Source of the DNA: Vicia villosa
Taxonomy: Eukaryota; Streptophyta; Magnoliopsida; Fabales; Fabaceae
Direction of reading: 5' to 3'
Assembly: GCF_029867415.1 (NCBI RefSeq)
Contig: NC_081183.1
Location: 68,274,336 to 68,338,335 of the forward strand
Length of the DNA stretch: 64,000 nucleotides
Shown: piece after piece, positions 47,417 to 58,485 of the stretch
Position numbering within the stretch: position 1 is the stretch's first letter
Layout: each line of letters opens with the position of its first letter
Made by a program: the position numbers and the translations under genes
The notes under the pieces: model-generated
Database searches by the model: none
Told to the model about the DNA's origin: nothing
What the model saw: the letters and a program-made list of their open reading frames with translations, nothing else

Positions 47417-48215
47417 GAATATGGCCTAGGATTGAGAATGTCTTCCCGGTGAAGGCTCTTTCCTAATTAGAGATCTTTAGTTCAAACCTTCAAGATGAAT
47501 TATTCCCGGTGAAACATCTTGAAAAAAGCCTTAGAACCCAAAACTAGGACACATCCACCCAAGAGGAATTATTCCCGGTGAAACCTCTTACCCATTTTCT
47601 TAAAGCCAAAATAATTTCAAAACCACATAGCTTTCTCTTGTGCTATAACAAGGACCCTCGATTAGCCTCCTCTTGGGATTTGTACAAGGACCCACAGGCT
47701 TCTTAAAAGCATATTCCCAGCTTACTCTTGAGCTTGTATACAAGGACCCATCAGGTTTCTTATAAACATAGGAACAGGTCTTTAGTCACCTTTTAGCCTA
47801 TCCTGGTGAGTTTCTTCCACTCTTCAAACCAGACTTTAAACAAGCTAAGAATGTCTCAATCTCACGTTGAGTACACCTTTATGAATGAGAGACATGGACA
47901 GTCTCTATCACCCTTATCTTCTTTAATTTTCCTTAGCAGAGTCTAGGTTCTATATTTATCTATCCTTAGTCAGTGTCAGCCTAATCTTGGGCTTTAAACA
48001 AGAAGTCTCAACTAGTAATCATTCTGCCAAAAACCCCTGGAAAGGGTCAGCCTCCAAAATCACTCCTTCAAATCCAAAACCCCTGGAAAGGGTCAGTCTC
48101 CATTCATTCTTTCAAAAGACAAACTCTCCAATAGAGTAAAATCCCTGGAAAGTGTTAGCCTCCATTAATTCTTTCATTTTTATAAAATTCCCTGGAAAGG
48201 GTTAGCTTCCAAAAA
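47117..48215 (+). repeat. Dispersed short repeats: ATTCCCGGTGAA and CCCTGGAAAGG
   Basis: TTCCCGGTGAA recurs four times (about 47120, 47444, 47502, 47570) and CCCTGGAAAG with (T)AGCCTCC-like ends four times (about 48037-48200). Spacing is irregular, so these are interspersed motifs and not a clean tandem array. Confidence 0.65.
47376..47414. repeat. (TA)n microsatellite
   Basis: An almost pure TA run of about 35 bp lies within the 5.84-kb solo LTR. Confidence 0.95.
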
Positions 48216-50780
48216 TTAAGCTCTTCAAAAAGATAATCTCACCAGTCTCAATCAGTAAAAGACAAATTCCCCAGTGAAGTCATTTCCTAGAGTCAATAAA
48301 AATCAATCAAAAGCCTCAAGCTTGGGATCAAATCTTTCAAACAGTAGATAGACATAGCTTATCTCTGTAGAGAGATATTTCTCCTATCTCACCACATTCA
48401 AACAAACAAACATTTCAATTTCAAACATTCTCCCATTTAGGACTTTGAAAGGCATGCTCTGAGGAAAACAAACCCAGATTTGTACACTTTCCCTAATTTG
48501 GATGAGAATCCTTCTTTCATTCAAGAGACACGTGACTGGCATACTTGCAAACACACAAGTAAGGTCCCTCTCTTTAATGAAATGAATTCAGCTTTTCTGT
48601 AACTCTTTTAAATGTTTGTGGTGGAATAGTAGAAATACCTCTTTGTAAAGATGACTTCATGCCTCTTTACTGTAAACAGAGATTTAATTCAAGCTTCAAC
48701 CTTGAGCTTCAAGCAAGGCACCAAAAATTATTAATTTCCCTAATTAGTTCTCCGAACTACAAAAAGCTCTGACTTCCATTAGGGATATGTAGGCATGAGG
48801 TTCACAAGGAATCTCAGCGAGCTAATAAAAAACCAAAAGTAGTCAGTCTGTCTTTCTTTTAATTCAATTCAATTCCTTCTCCTAACACAAAGGAGAAACT
48901 TTCCCAATCAATCAGCAACAAACACAAACACATAGACACAGAGAAGGTTCTCGTAGAGTACTACGGATATGTAGGGTGCTTAAACTCTTCCCTATGTATA
49001 ACCGACTCCCGGACTCCAGAATTTCTAGTCTAGGTGAATCCCCACACTTAGTAAACTCCTAGGGTTTATTTGAGACCTTTTTCCCCTTTCCTCCTCGTAG
49101 GATAATTAAAAAGTTCGTGTGATATCGTAGGAAGAACTGAAACAAAATTCATCCCGCCCCGGGCGCATTCTCCTTCCAAATTCCGTGTGAAGGGTCTAGC
49201 GTGCCGTCCTCCCAAGTGAAACGGGGAGGTAAAAAAAACGACACCACAGTTTGAATAAGAAAAGGATTTTAAATAAGAAATTTAGCTTGTAAATAAGCGT
49301 AGTCTTTTTGAAAGTAATTTGAAAAGGATTGGGAAAAGTATTTTTGATTTGAATTTGAATAGAGCAAGCATTTAAGAGACCTACCCTAAATTTAATTTTC
49401 TATTCTTTAAGACTTTTGTTTGAAAGGGCTATCCATACCATAAAGAGGGCAGGTAGTCCTTTCATTGGATTTAAAAAGGGTCATGGAAATTATCGTTCGC
49501 CATAAGACTGTCCCTGCCATAAAGTGGGCAGGTAATCTAGGGAAGGATAGAATAGTCATTTAGGCAACAGGTGAGGATACCTTAGCAATGGGACAATCAC
49601 ATTATTTCCGAGGCAGCGTCGAGGGACAAAATCTTATGATGATTTTAATGAACTGAGGGCAACATTTGCTTTAGGTATCCTCAGAATCGAGGGACTTGAC
49701 TATTTGATCGTAATTAAAAGGAAACAGGCAGCATAAGAAGGGTTAGCCTAAAGGTGTGTGTGTGGCACAATCACGTGGTTGATTCGAATATTTATCTTGT
49801 AAGTTAGTGAAGCTAATTCAATTAACAGGCTTGCACTCCCTAGGATTACTAACCACAACAATTAATATTGTACAGAAATTAAAGGCAGAGAATATAAGTT
49901 CCTATGCTATTACAATAAACACCTGTGGACAAAAAAATAAAGGCGGAAAATAAAACCTACGACTATTACAAGAAAACTTATTGCGACCTATACATATTTT
50001 CTAATATTTATAAGACAGAATTTTAAATAATTCAAATAAAGGCAGATAATAAAATAAAAAGGCGGAAATAAAAGGCAAAATTAAAAGGGAAAAAATTAAA
50101 AATTAAAATTTAAAATACACATGCAACAATCATAGAGTGGAGGTGAGAAGAGAATCGCGGAAAAAAATGAGTTCAGAAAAAACTGGGTTAAAAGCCTTAT
50201 GGTTAAAAAACCTAAGGGTAAAACCTTAGCCTATGGCTAATGGACAACACCTACCAGTAATTACTAAGTCTAACTGCACTAAATGAGCAAAACTAAAATT
50301 AAGATTACAAAAAAAAAAGTTAATTGATTGAACAAACCCTAGATTTTATATTAAAATAAAATTAATCTAAACCCTAATTATTTTAATTAATTAAAACCTA
50401 TTAATTCAATTATCCTATTAAAAATCCAATTAATGTAATTATCCTATCAATTAAAAAACTATATTGATTAAATTAAGCTAAAGAAAAAAAAACTAATTTG
50501 TTTTTTAAAAAGTTTTAATGTTTTAAAAAAAGAAAATAAATAGGTGAGAAAAGAAAAAAATAAAAACAGCAAATTAAAAGAGGTAAAATAAAATAACCCA
50601 GGCGCTGATTCGGTGTAGCTGGCCCTTGAGTGTCCACGGTTGGCTTCCAGGTTGTGTGGCCCTTGGATCTGGATCTGAGGAGATCCATTGGTGTTGATAA
50701 GAGGGCACATGGTGCGTCCGTAGGCATCGGTTGTACCGGATCTGGAAATAAGAGAAAGCAAAGAAAATAATTGTAAATGC

Positions 50781-50845
50781 CTGGGTTCGAACCTAAGTCT
50801 TGGAAATCAATCTCTGATTCCCTTGGCCAAGTGTGCTGCATTATT
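50781..50845 (-). other. tRNA-like module in the minus-strand solo LTR
   Basis: On the minus strand an A-box-like CTTGGCCAAGGG (around 50819-50830) precedes a B-box GGTTCGAACC (50784-50793) at tRNA-like spacing. The orientation is sense to the LTR and the offset from the LTR start (about 1.6 kb) resembles that of the young Ogre's module (about 1.7 kb). Confidence 0.55.
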
Positions 50846-52402
50846 GAATCATTAGTAAACCAAATTAATAAATAAGAGAATCAAACAATGGATTGGTCAG
50901 TTTAAACAACTGAGTCAACGTGGGACCCGGGGGGAGGTGACTGACGAATAGGAAATAGAGAGAAGCCAAATTTATTGACTGGCCAATGGGATTGTCATGC
51001 GCGTGGTCCAATTTCCAGACACTATTCATCATCATCTTCTTCAAAATCAACCACGAACTTGCTACGATTTAGCCACAACTTTGTTGCGGATTCTGCAATT
51101 CCGTTTGGTAGCCAATCCCTGTAAATTCTTAAACCACAAAAACACGTCAAACAAAACATGAGAAGGACCTTTTCCACCTAATTCAAGGTCTCTGACTCCA
51201 TTGGTGATGTTCTCTTTATTTAGAAACGCTTGCAAATGCCAAACTGAAACATGTGTGTTTGAACGCCCTAACAATGGTGATTCGTATTTTACACGTTACA
51301 GCTTCATTCTTATGGTCCAGGTCTCTCCTATACTGCACACTAAACTCAAATATATAGTTAACTTCGATTAAAACATAACATAATGCAAGATGTTAAAAAT
51401 TAAAGTATGGATGAAGATGAATCATGGAGCGTGCATCATGAGCATCATGGGACTCGGCCAAGGACTCAGTCTTACTCTAAACCACCTTGGAAAGAGATGG
51501 GGATAGTCACTTACTCTTGAACCTTCCTTGAAATTGCTACACGATTTTTCAATCTCCTTTGAAATTTGCACTATTGAAACCCTAGTTCCTTTGCCACTAA
51601 TTTTCGTCCCCCAATGCTGAATAATATTATATAAGGTGAGATTAGGGTTGAAATTTGGGAAAGAAATCATAGCATTAGTGAGAAAAAAATTTGAGATATA
51701 TTTGATTGAAAATCACATGAAATGTTCCTATATTTGGTTCAATCTTTTTTCAATCAAAATATCTGATATAGCTCTTGACAAAAAACAGCTTTTTGCGAAC
51801 TTCTAGAAGGACCTGTAATGTTTTGGCTCATATCTCCCAAATGAATCATTTTTTACCTTGGGCCCAACATCAAAGTTGTAGAGAATTGAATTTCCTTGAG
51901 AATGAGCTTTGATTGGGGAATTTTTGATAAAGCATAAGAGAGATATGATCAGTCAAAGTTGGGTTGACTTTCTCCTTAAAAACCCTAATTTAGAAACTTA
52001 GGGTTTTGATGATTTTGGAGCTCTTCTAGATGAATCATGATTAACCCTTGATCAAATGATGAATCTAACATTAAAATGTTGATGTTGACCAAAAATCAGG
52101 AGTTTTAACTGTACTTTGACCACAGTTGACTTTTAGGTCAAACTAGTCGACTGTTGACCATTTGAGCTGTTGACTGAGCAATCTTATGAATCCGAGCTTG
52201 AAACTTGGCATGAGGACCCTTTGAAGCATATGAGAGGCCATGGGATCCATTTGAGATCTTAGAACTCGATTTGATCTTTGAGAGAAGCTAAACCCCAATT
52301 GTGGGTTGATTGCTTAGGAGAGAGATAGTCAGGCTTATTTCTCAGTGCTTGAGCAAAAATATTTTGAAATATGATGGGCAAATTTTGGGGTATGACAGTA
52401 TT

Positions 52403-53001
52403 GCTTATAGAAAGCAACGGCCAAGTCTTCCCATGTACGGATATTGGAATAAGTGAATCCACAGCTTCTTGTCAACGGTGTGAGGTTGGATCTTCCTCAC
52501 ATACAATTTCAGGTGCAGTTTGGGAGAAGAGACTCCATCATACTTTGCAAATATCGGAGTCTTAAACTTTGGTGGGATCACGACTCCTGAGATGAGCCCT
52601 AGTTCCTCAAAGTCTAACCTTGGTACCTTATGGATTTCCATAGCCTTCATCCGTTCCTCCAATTTTCTGTATTTTTCCTCCGGATATTCTTCCTCATAGG
52701 AATATTCCTCTTCTTCCTCATCTTGCTTGACAGAACCATCGTTACTCTTTTGATCAGTCTTGCCACTAGCATCTTCCTCTTGTTCAGTCTCTTATGGGAT
52801 TTCGACTTCTTTGGCCTTTTTGAGAGGGCCTCGAAATCATCTTCCCATTTTGAAAACACCCACGGGCTTCTTTGTCTTCTTCTCCTTCTTAGTAAGGAGG
52901 GTCTTCAGATCTTCTTTCCCCTTGGACAAATTCAAGATCAGGGCTTGGAATTCAGCGTTCTGTGCTTGCAGATCCTTGACTAATTGCTCGAGATGATTCA
53001 T
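52403..53001 (-). pseudogene. gag: Outer Ogre gag, N-terminal part
   Basis: The ATG at plus 53001 opens a coiled-coil-like start (MNHLEQLVKDLQAQNAEF) followed by a Lys-rich stretch. After frame breaks near 52800 and 52660, the segment 52662-52405 matches the start of the capsid-like core (IPPKFKTPIFAKYDG, LKLYVRKIQPH). The homology continues past the solo LTR at 43148. A TAG or frame change near the junction is visible. It is non-functional. Confidence 0.8.
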
Positions 53002-53276
53002 TTCTTAGCTGAAATAAACAGCGAGAAGATGAGTAACATGTCATAAAAACCTGTTATGCAATGTTATGGATGATATTCTCATGTTTATGCAATGTTTTCA
53101 AGGACCTTGAAATTTAAATTTATTTAATCCAAGCAAGAAAGAAACTTTCATTAATAACGTCGAAAAACATAAAACTGTTTTCCTTTTTTAGGCTTTACAA
53201 AGAAAGAAACTGAAATAGTAAAAATAAAAGCATAAAAGAAAGTCTTCATGTCTCCCATGGACGCTTTCGCTTTACA

Positions 53277-54516
53277 TCAAGGAATGTGTTGAGCCTCAAA
53301 GGTGTCTCTTTCTTCCTTCAATTGAATCCAAGATCTCTCCAGCTCCTCAAGATCGGTAGGCATGTCTAGATGAAGAATAACCTGGGGAACATCTTCTTCG
53401 TATTCGGGCTCCACAATCACAGGTCTGACATATTGATATGGCATGACAAAACGTTGAGCACGAGTACGCACCCATCTGAGGTAAGGCTCTAAAGGAATGG
53501 AGTTCTTTTTCCCCAAGTTCTTGATGTCAATCCTATTCACCATGTCCCAAGCATGTATAAACTTTTATCGGTGACCTTGAGGATCATCTTCATAGTTGAA
53601 CACAATGCTTTGTATAAGCATATGATGAAGACCATCTCTCCGAGCATTACCAAACTGACATAAAGCCAAGGAGGGATTATAAGTAATACCCCCTTATGCC
53701 AAGGAGTGGCACATTAGGGTACTGTCCACAACAGTCGATGATAGTAACATTTTCCTTGGATAGAGAACACCAACGAATATCGGAATAAGAAAGTGACATT
53801 ATTCTACGATGCCACTTAAAGCCTTGGTCATTCCTCATCACTGATCGAGGAAGGTGCGAAATAAACCACCTAGACATCAAAGGTATACAACACATGAGAG
53901 TTCCTCACTTCTTCATCGTACGAGTGTGAAGTGAGTGTAGAATATCTCCAAGCAAAGTAGGCACAGGATTGCGAGTCAAAAATATCTTAATGGCTTGTAC
54001 ATCTATGAATTGGTCAGGATTTGGAAACAACACCAAACCATAGATGAGCAAAGCCAATATGTCTTCAGAAGCATGGTAACTCATGGAATCCGAGAACGAT
54101 CGAGCCTTCTCAAGTAGGAACTTAGCGAGGAAACCCTTGACTCCACTCCTTGTTTCCCAATTATTCTCAATTTCAGACTTCTTCAGATGTAAGGCAGCGG
54201 CAATAGCTTCAAACTTCGGAATATTTTCCAAACCAGTGAACAGTAGCTGATTTCTAATAGGGATGCGAAGTATCTCAGAAAAATCCTCCATAGTGGGCAC
54301 CAACTGATAATCGGGGAATGTGAAGCAATGATGCTCGGGGTCAAAGAATTGAAACAGCACACTCATTATTTCTTCTTCTAAACCCGAGGTAACCAAATTG
54401 AGTAGGTGACCATGTCTTCCGGTGAAACGAGAACCTCCAGGAACCTTTGATACCAATTCTTTTAGCTCAGAAGGTACTCTCACAAAGTTGACTCGAATAG
54501 TGTTTCTAGTATCCAT
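53277..54516 (-). pseudogene. Outer Ogre ORF1, broken
   Basis: It is homologous to the young Ogre ORF1: CFTFPDYQLVPTMEDFSEIL in the first 85 residues and a WVRTRAQRF region near the end. The frame changes between 53905 and 53895 and again before 53543. The C-terminus ends in a TGA at 53277-53279 after only a short charged segment, so the long coiled coil of the young copy is truncated or was never present. Start ATG at 54516 on the minus strand. Function unknown. Confidence 0.85.
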
Positions 54517-55078
54517 GACCTACAAAAAAAATAACAAAGATAAATTCCTTGGTCCTTGAAATGGTTAGTGTAATGCTATGCTTATGATGTCATGATGCCA
54601 AGTAGATAACAAACACAAACAATTCACGCTAGAGCCTTGGGTTTAAAGGCTTGCATGAGGTTCAATAGGTACATACCCCCCCACTAAAGTTTAGTTGGCT
54701 CAACTTGTCCTAGATAGAGATCAGGTTCTAGGGAGCTCATATCATTGATCTTTCTCAAAGGCATTATTTCAATTCAGTAATCGAATCACCGACCGAAAAC
54801 ATCTTGAAAGTCCAATCCATATGAGTGTAGCTTCGAGTATCAACCAACTTCAGTCGAAACCAAAGCCATCCATCTCACTACTTTCTAAAAGGATAAGGTT
54901 TAGTTCAACTAAGGTTCTAAGGGCAAATTAGTGCTTAACGATACTACATGGTAGTCAAATGTTTCCTCTAGTCGGATCCCTAGGAACATCAGAATAAATC
55001 CACAGTGTCGCACTAACGATGGCTACCATATCAACCATAGCGGTCTACGCCATACAGTCTCCTTGATCTCTTGCCATA
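54517..55078 (-). other. Leader region of the outer Ogre upstream of ORF1
   Basis: This is the expected position of the untranslated leader. No primer site is seen before the LTR insertion at 55079, as expected if it lies further upstream (the young Ogre leader is about 780 bp). Otherwise I see nothing in it. Confidence 0.5.
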
Positions 55079-55504
55079 TGTAATACGGTGGGAGAACTGA
55101 CTTTTTTAAATGTTGCGGATAGCAAGAGTCGCCACCGACTTTTTAAAGAATTTGAGTCCGGGGGGTAAGTTATACAAAGGGAAGGTGTAAGCACCATTTG
55201 TATCCATGGTTATCCACGGGCTCCTAATTGCTTATCTCACTTTGTTTTCAAAATGTTTGAAGTGTTGTGTGTGAATAAGAAAAGATTTTGAGGCAGAAAG
55301 GTAGAAAACTTTACAAGGCTTTGGGCAGATACATAATATGGCAAAACTTGCGAAAAATAGAAATAATTGAGTAGATGATAACCCAAAAGGAAGATGCTGA
55401 GATTTGATGTGACAATCCTTGAGAGTGCATTATGGGAAAGTGGCCAACAAAGTGTTTGGCCAAAACAGGGTTAATGGCCAAAGGAAGTACCTGCAAAAGA
55501 GGAT

Positions 55505-55565
55505 AGTAATAATAATGTTAATAATAAGAATAATAATATTAATAGTATAATAATAATAATATAAA
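55505..55565. repeat. TAA-rich microsatellite
   Basis: Imperfect (ATA/TAA)n of about 60 bp inside the 1.55-kb LTR. Confidence 0.85.
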
Positions 55566-55616
55566 ACAAAAAAGAATTGGGGTTTAGAAAATTAAGTTAT
55601 GGCCAAAATTACTAAT

Positions 55617-55760
55617 AACCTTGATTTGTTCAAATACCAAAAGGTTTTTGGCCAAATATGAATAACCTTGATTTGGCCAAATACCAAAAGGTTTTTGTCC
55701 AAATATGAATAACCTTGATTTGGCCAAATACCAAAAGGTTTTTGGCCAAAAAAGCAATTG
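55617..55760. repeat. 47-bp tandem repeat, about three copies
   Basis: CCTTGATTTG recurs at about 47-bp pitch near 55619, 55666 and 55713, with CAAATACCAAAAGGTTTTTG in each unit. Confidence 0.85.
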
Positions 55761-56625
55761 GGGTACCATCCAGTTGGTCAATCCATAGAACACCTGTTCA
55801 TAAACCAACGCAATGTTACGGTTAAGAAAACAAATGGAAAAATAGAAAAGTGATTAAAATAAAATAAAATATATATAAAAACCTGATTATAAATCAAATA
55901 AAATAAGAACACGAAACTACAATTTTTTAAAGATTTTTTTGAAAATATGAAAATAGAAATTAAATCAAATAAAATAGAAAAAAGAGGAATTTGCGATTTT
56001 GAGAGTCGAAATCATATAGAATTTCATTCTAAAAGAGCATTATTCTACGATTTTTTTCTGAACTTCTGGAAAAAATTCGGAGCAAATCGAAACAATAGTT
56101 TCAGAATTCGACAGATAGGCTGGAAAATTTATTACGGTGCTGCAACCGAAATTGCAACCCTGAAGAAGGAGAAGTAGGAGAAAATATTTTTTGTGTTTGT
56201 GAGAAAGAGAGAGTTGTTGATTGTTAGTGTATGGGAACGGAGAATTTGGTAGAGGTGAATGGTTGGTGACTGGTTAAAAATAAGGGTTGTTAGTTATTTA
56301 TAAGAAAATATTAGGTTAAAAGGAAAATGGGCTTGAACCTCACTCAGAGCTTAATTTATTTTATTTTCCTTATTTTGAATTATTTAAATGAATAAATCAA
56401 AACAATTGAAATAAAATAATTTAAGGGGTGATTGGATTAGAACTGTTTTAGACTTTATGCACCGACTCAAAATTTCCCAACTTTCACCAGCCATAATTTT
56501 CTCAATTTTTATTATTTGAGGATAATTTTGAATTTGTCGGGAAGCTTAGGATGTCCTCTTAAATTATTTTCGCAATAGAAGATTTTTATCTTTAAAAATG
56601 AGAGGGCAAATTTTGGGGTATGACA

Positions 56626-56838
56626 GCTGCCCCTGTTCAATCTTCTTAAACCGGAGGATGTAGAATGGTTTATGTCCCATTTGGTATCTGACGGTGGAAG
56701 AGGATTGAACACTAGAATACCTAGAAATTTGCACTATCGGGATGGGCTTAGAGATGCCACCAAGTTATTGAGAGAATAGATTGAGATGGGCTTAAAAGAT
56801 GCCATCTAGATGTTGAGAGAAAACTGAGATGGGATAAA
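56626..56838 (-). other. Internal 3' end of the element of the 1.55-kb LTR, with polypurine-tract hairpin
   Basis: TGTTCAATC (56634-56642) pairs with GATTGAACA (56703-56711), and TCTT/AAGA extend it after one mismatch. Repeated GATGGGCTTA(A)GA(G)ATGCCA words follow (about 56738-56800), resembling 3325-3390 in the outer element. It is cut at 56839 by the Tekay-type element. Confidence 0.7.
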
Positions 56839-58443
56839 TGTAACACTCTTCTAAACCCCGAGGAAAATTAACAAAATCAGAGTAAAACATGAAAAAGGGT
56901 ATTACAACTCCAATAAAATAAACAATTATTCATGTCATGCCATAAAAGGAATGATAAACCAAAATTATCCAGATAACATGTTAACACAACGGAATATTCT
57001 TAACGTCTGAATAATTAAACATCCGGAGTCGGAGACTCATAATTCAATCATAAAACAAATAGCCAAAAACAAGGGTTCATCAGGTAACTCTAAATAACGT
57101 CCCCAATGTTACACGACCAGAGCATGACACAGACCCAACTGACTCAGACGGATTTACTTTGCGAGCTAATCCTCACCAAGCACAAAAGCTAGTCCTCAAT
57201 CTGAAAAATAACAACAGTAAGGGTGAGTCTCATTCACATTTAACCAATGTTATAGGCTATAAATAATAAAATATCAATCGCATATTATTCACCCAATTAC
57301 AGTTATGATCAGATCCACCACAACATAATTAATCACAACAATTACACAATCATCACATATTATAACATTGGACAATCTTCCATTCATGATATAATAATAC
57401 AAGTAGCCTAATGCAATGCAACTATATGCATGTGGTACCAAACATGGGATAACCCATCTCACCGATCCACCACCATAAGGATTCGACTACTTCTCTCACT
57501 AATTCCGCACAATGGGAATTAGCTACCGCTGTCCAACCACCATAAGGGATACAGCTCACGACATATGATTATGAAATGCATGCATCACATACAGCATGCT
57601 AATCATCAACACCAAATAACAGAGTATCATAATCCTCAACCAACGCAACAATTAATAGCCACACACATAGTTATGCCATTTTTCAACCCTAACAAAGGTT
57701 CGCGCCATGAAACGAGAAGGGAACTACGCCTTCGCGGCGCGACTAATGTCTGCGGCGCGTACTGAGTACATCAATTTTCTGCCAAGCAGTTCGCAGCGCC
57801 AACCCTTGGACGCGGCGCGAACTGGCGATTTCCAGGAATCCGAATCACAGAAAACAGCCTATGATTATGTCCTTATTTCACCGAATCATTACCAAACCGA
57901 TTCCATTTTTACCAGATTTCACGTACAGTAAAACAACGCATATTATAACACACATCTAGCACACATAAGCATCTATTAACATCATATCAGTATCTAACAT
58001 CTAGAATTCACAAAATCGTGTAACTTTCATCAAATTATCCCAACCCAACCTAACATCCTAAAACCTAAACATAACCCAATTGATACAAAAAACATGCTCA
58101 ATCTATTCCTACTATCTATAATCCCATAATAGAAGTTAAACAGAAGAGTCTCCCCTTACCTGAAGGTTGATTCTTCGTTCTTCCTCGCGTCGCACTTCCT
58201 TGCTTCTCTGCTCTTTCACGTTCAGACTTCACTTCTCCTTTAGGTCTATTTTCAAAAATCCTTTTTTTTTTATGAAAATAAGTTTATTATTAGTAATGGG
58301 CATCATAACTGACACCCCCTTCTACTAAAAGCGACACTGGCCCATTAGCCTCATTATTCCATTTTTCTCACTTAACTCAACTAATTCTAATATTTAATCC
58401 AAAAATCAATTAAATTAAATAAAAACTTTTATGGGGTGTTACA
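56839..58443 (-). repeat. 3' LTR of the Tekay-type element, 1.6 kb
   Basis: The left end is TGTAACACTC and the right end GGGTGTTACA. The minus-strand LTR start TGTAACACCCC is typical of this clade. A GC-rich cluster with repeated GCGGCGCG lies at 57699-57820. No gene is supported inside. Confidence 0.85.
57699..57820. repeat. Paired GC-rich near-palindromic motifs GCGGCGCG
   Basis: GCGGCGCG or close variants occur at 57734, 57752, 57793 (GCAGCGCC) and 57812, as two pairs with 18- and 19-bp pitch set 59-60 bp apart. TTCGCGCC at 57699 may be a remnant of another. The surrounding DNA is AT-rich, so the cluster stands out. Confidence 0.7.
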
Positions 58444-58458
58444 ACTCTCCCCCACTAG
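58444..58458 (-). other. Polypurine tract of the Tekay-type element
   Basis: The minus strand reads TAGTGGGGGAGAGT directly before the LTR at 58443. Confidence 0.8.
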
Positions 58459-58485
58459 AAAAGTTTTCTTCCTCGAAAACATACC

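Larger units (their letters stand above)
43406..49248 (+). mobile_element. Solo LTR, 5.84 kb, plus strand, inside the previous solo LTR
   Basis: It starts TGTCATACCCTAATTTTTAC and ends ACACCACA, flanked by GTTTG at 43401-43405 and 49249-49253. It has TATA (44948-44958), donor-like GAAGGTGAGT (about 45088-45097), the GAACTAC...GTAGGCA module (48753-48796) and a GGGTGCTTAAAC block (48977). Its length is typical of the longest Ogre LTRs. Short open frames inside are not supported as genes. Confidence 0.88.
43154..52397 (-). mobile_element. Solo LTR of an Ogre-type element, minus strand, split by a nested solo LTR
   Basis: The left end is TGTAATACGG (43154) and the right end ...TATGACA (52397). 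GTATT flanks both ends (43149-43153 and 52398-52402). Without the nested insertion it is about 3.4 kb. No internal region is present between matching ends, so it is a solo LTR left by LTR-LTR recombination. It resembles the outer element's own 3' LTR. Confidence 0.85.
226..55078 (-). mobile_element. Outer decayed Ogre/Tat Ty3-gypsy retrotransposon, split into pieces by later insertions
   Basis: Minus-strand fragments, read right to left, give one collinear Ogre: ORF1 (54516-53277), gag (53001-52398 then 43148-41970), protease to integrase zinc finger and first catalytic Asp (26895-22976), the rest of integrase (5848-5095), a 3' region, and a 3' LTR. Coding homology resumes on the far side of each insertion at the matching residue, with short target duplications at the edges, which is why they are assigned to one element. 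Every ORF has stops, frameshifts or deletions, so it is non-functional. Its 5' LTR and primer site must lie beyond 55078, to the right of or outside the window. Ogre assignment rests on ORF1, dual RNase H and the protease-RT intron. Confidence 0.85.
55079..56625 (-). repeat. 3' LTR (minus strand) of another Ogre-type element, 1.55 kb
   Basis: The left end TGTAATACGG equals that of the solo LTR at 43154; the right end is ...GGGGTATGACA. A polypurine tract (GCTGCCCCTG on plus) follows at 56626, so its internal region continues to the right. A minus-strand TATA-like TTATAAATAA lies near 56293. A 47-bp tandem repeat is inside. It interrupts the outer Ogre leader. Confidence 0.8.
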
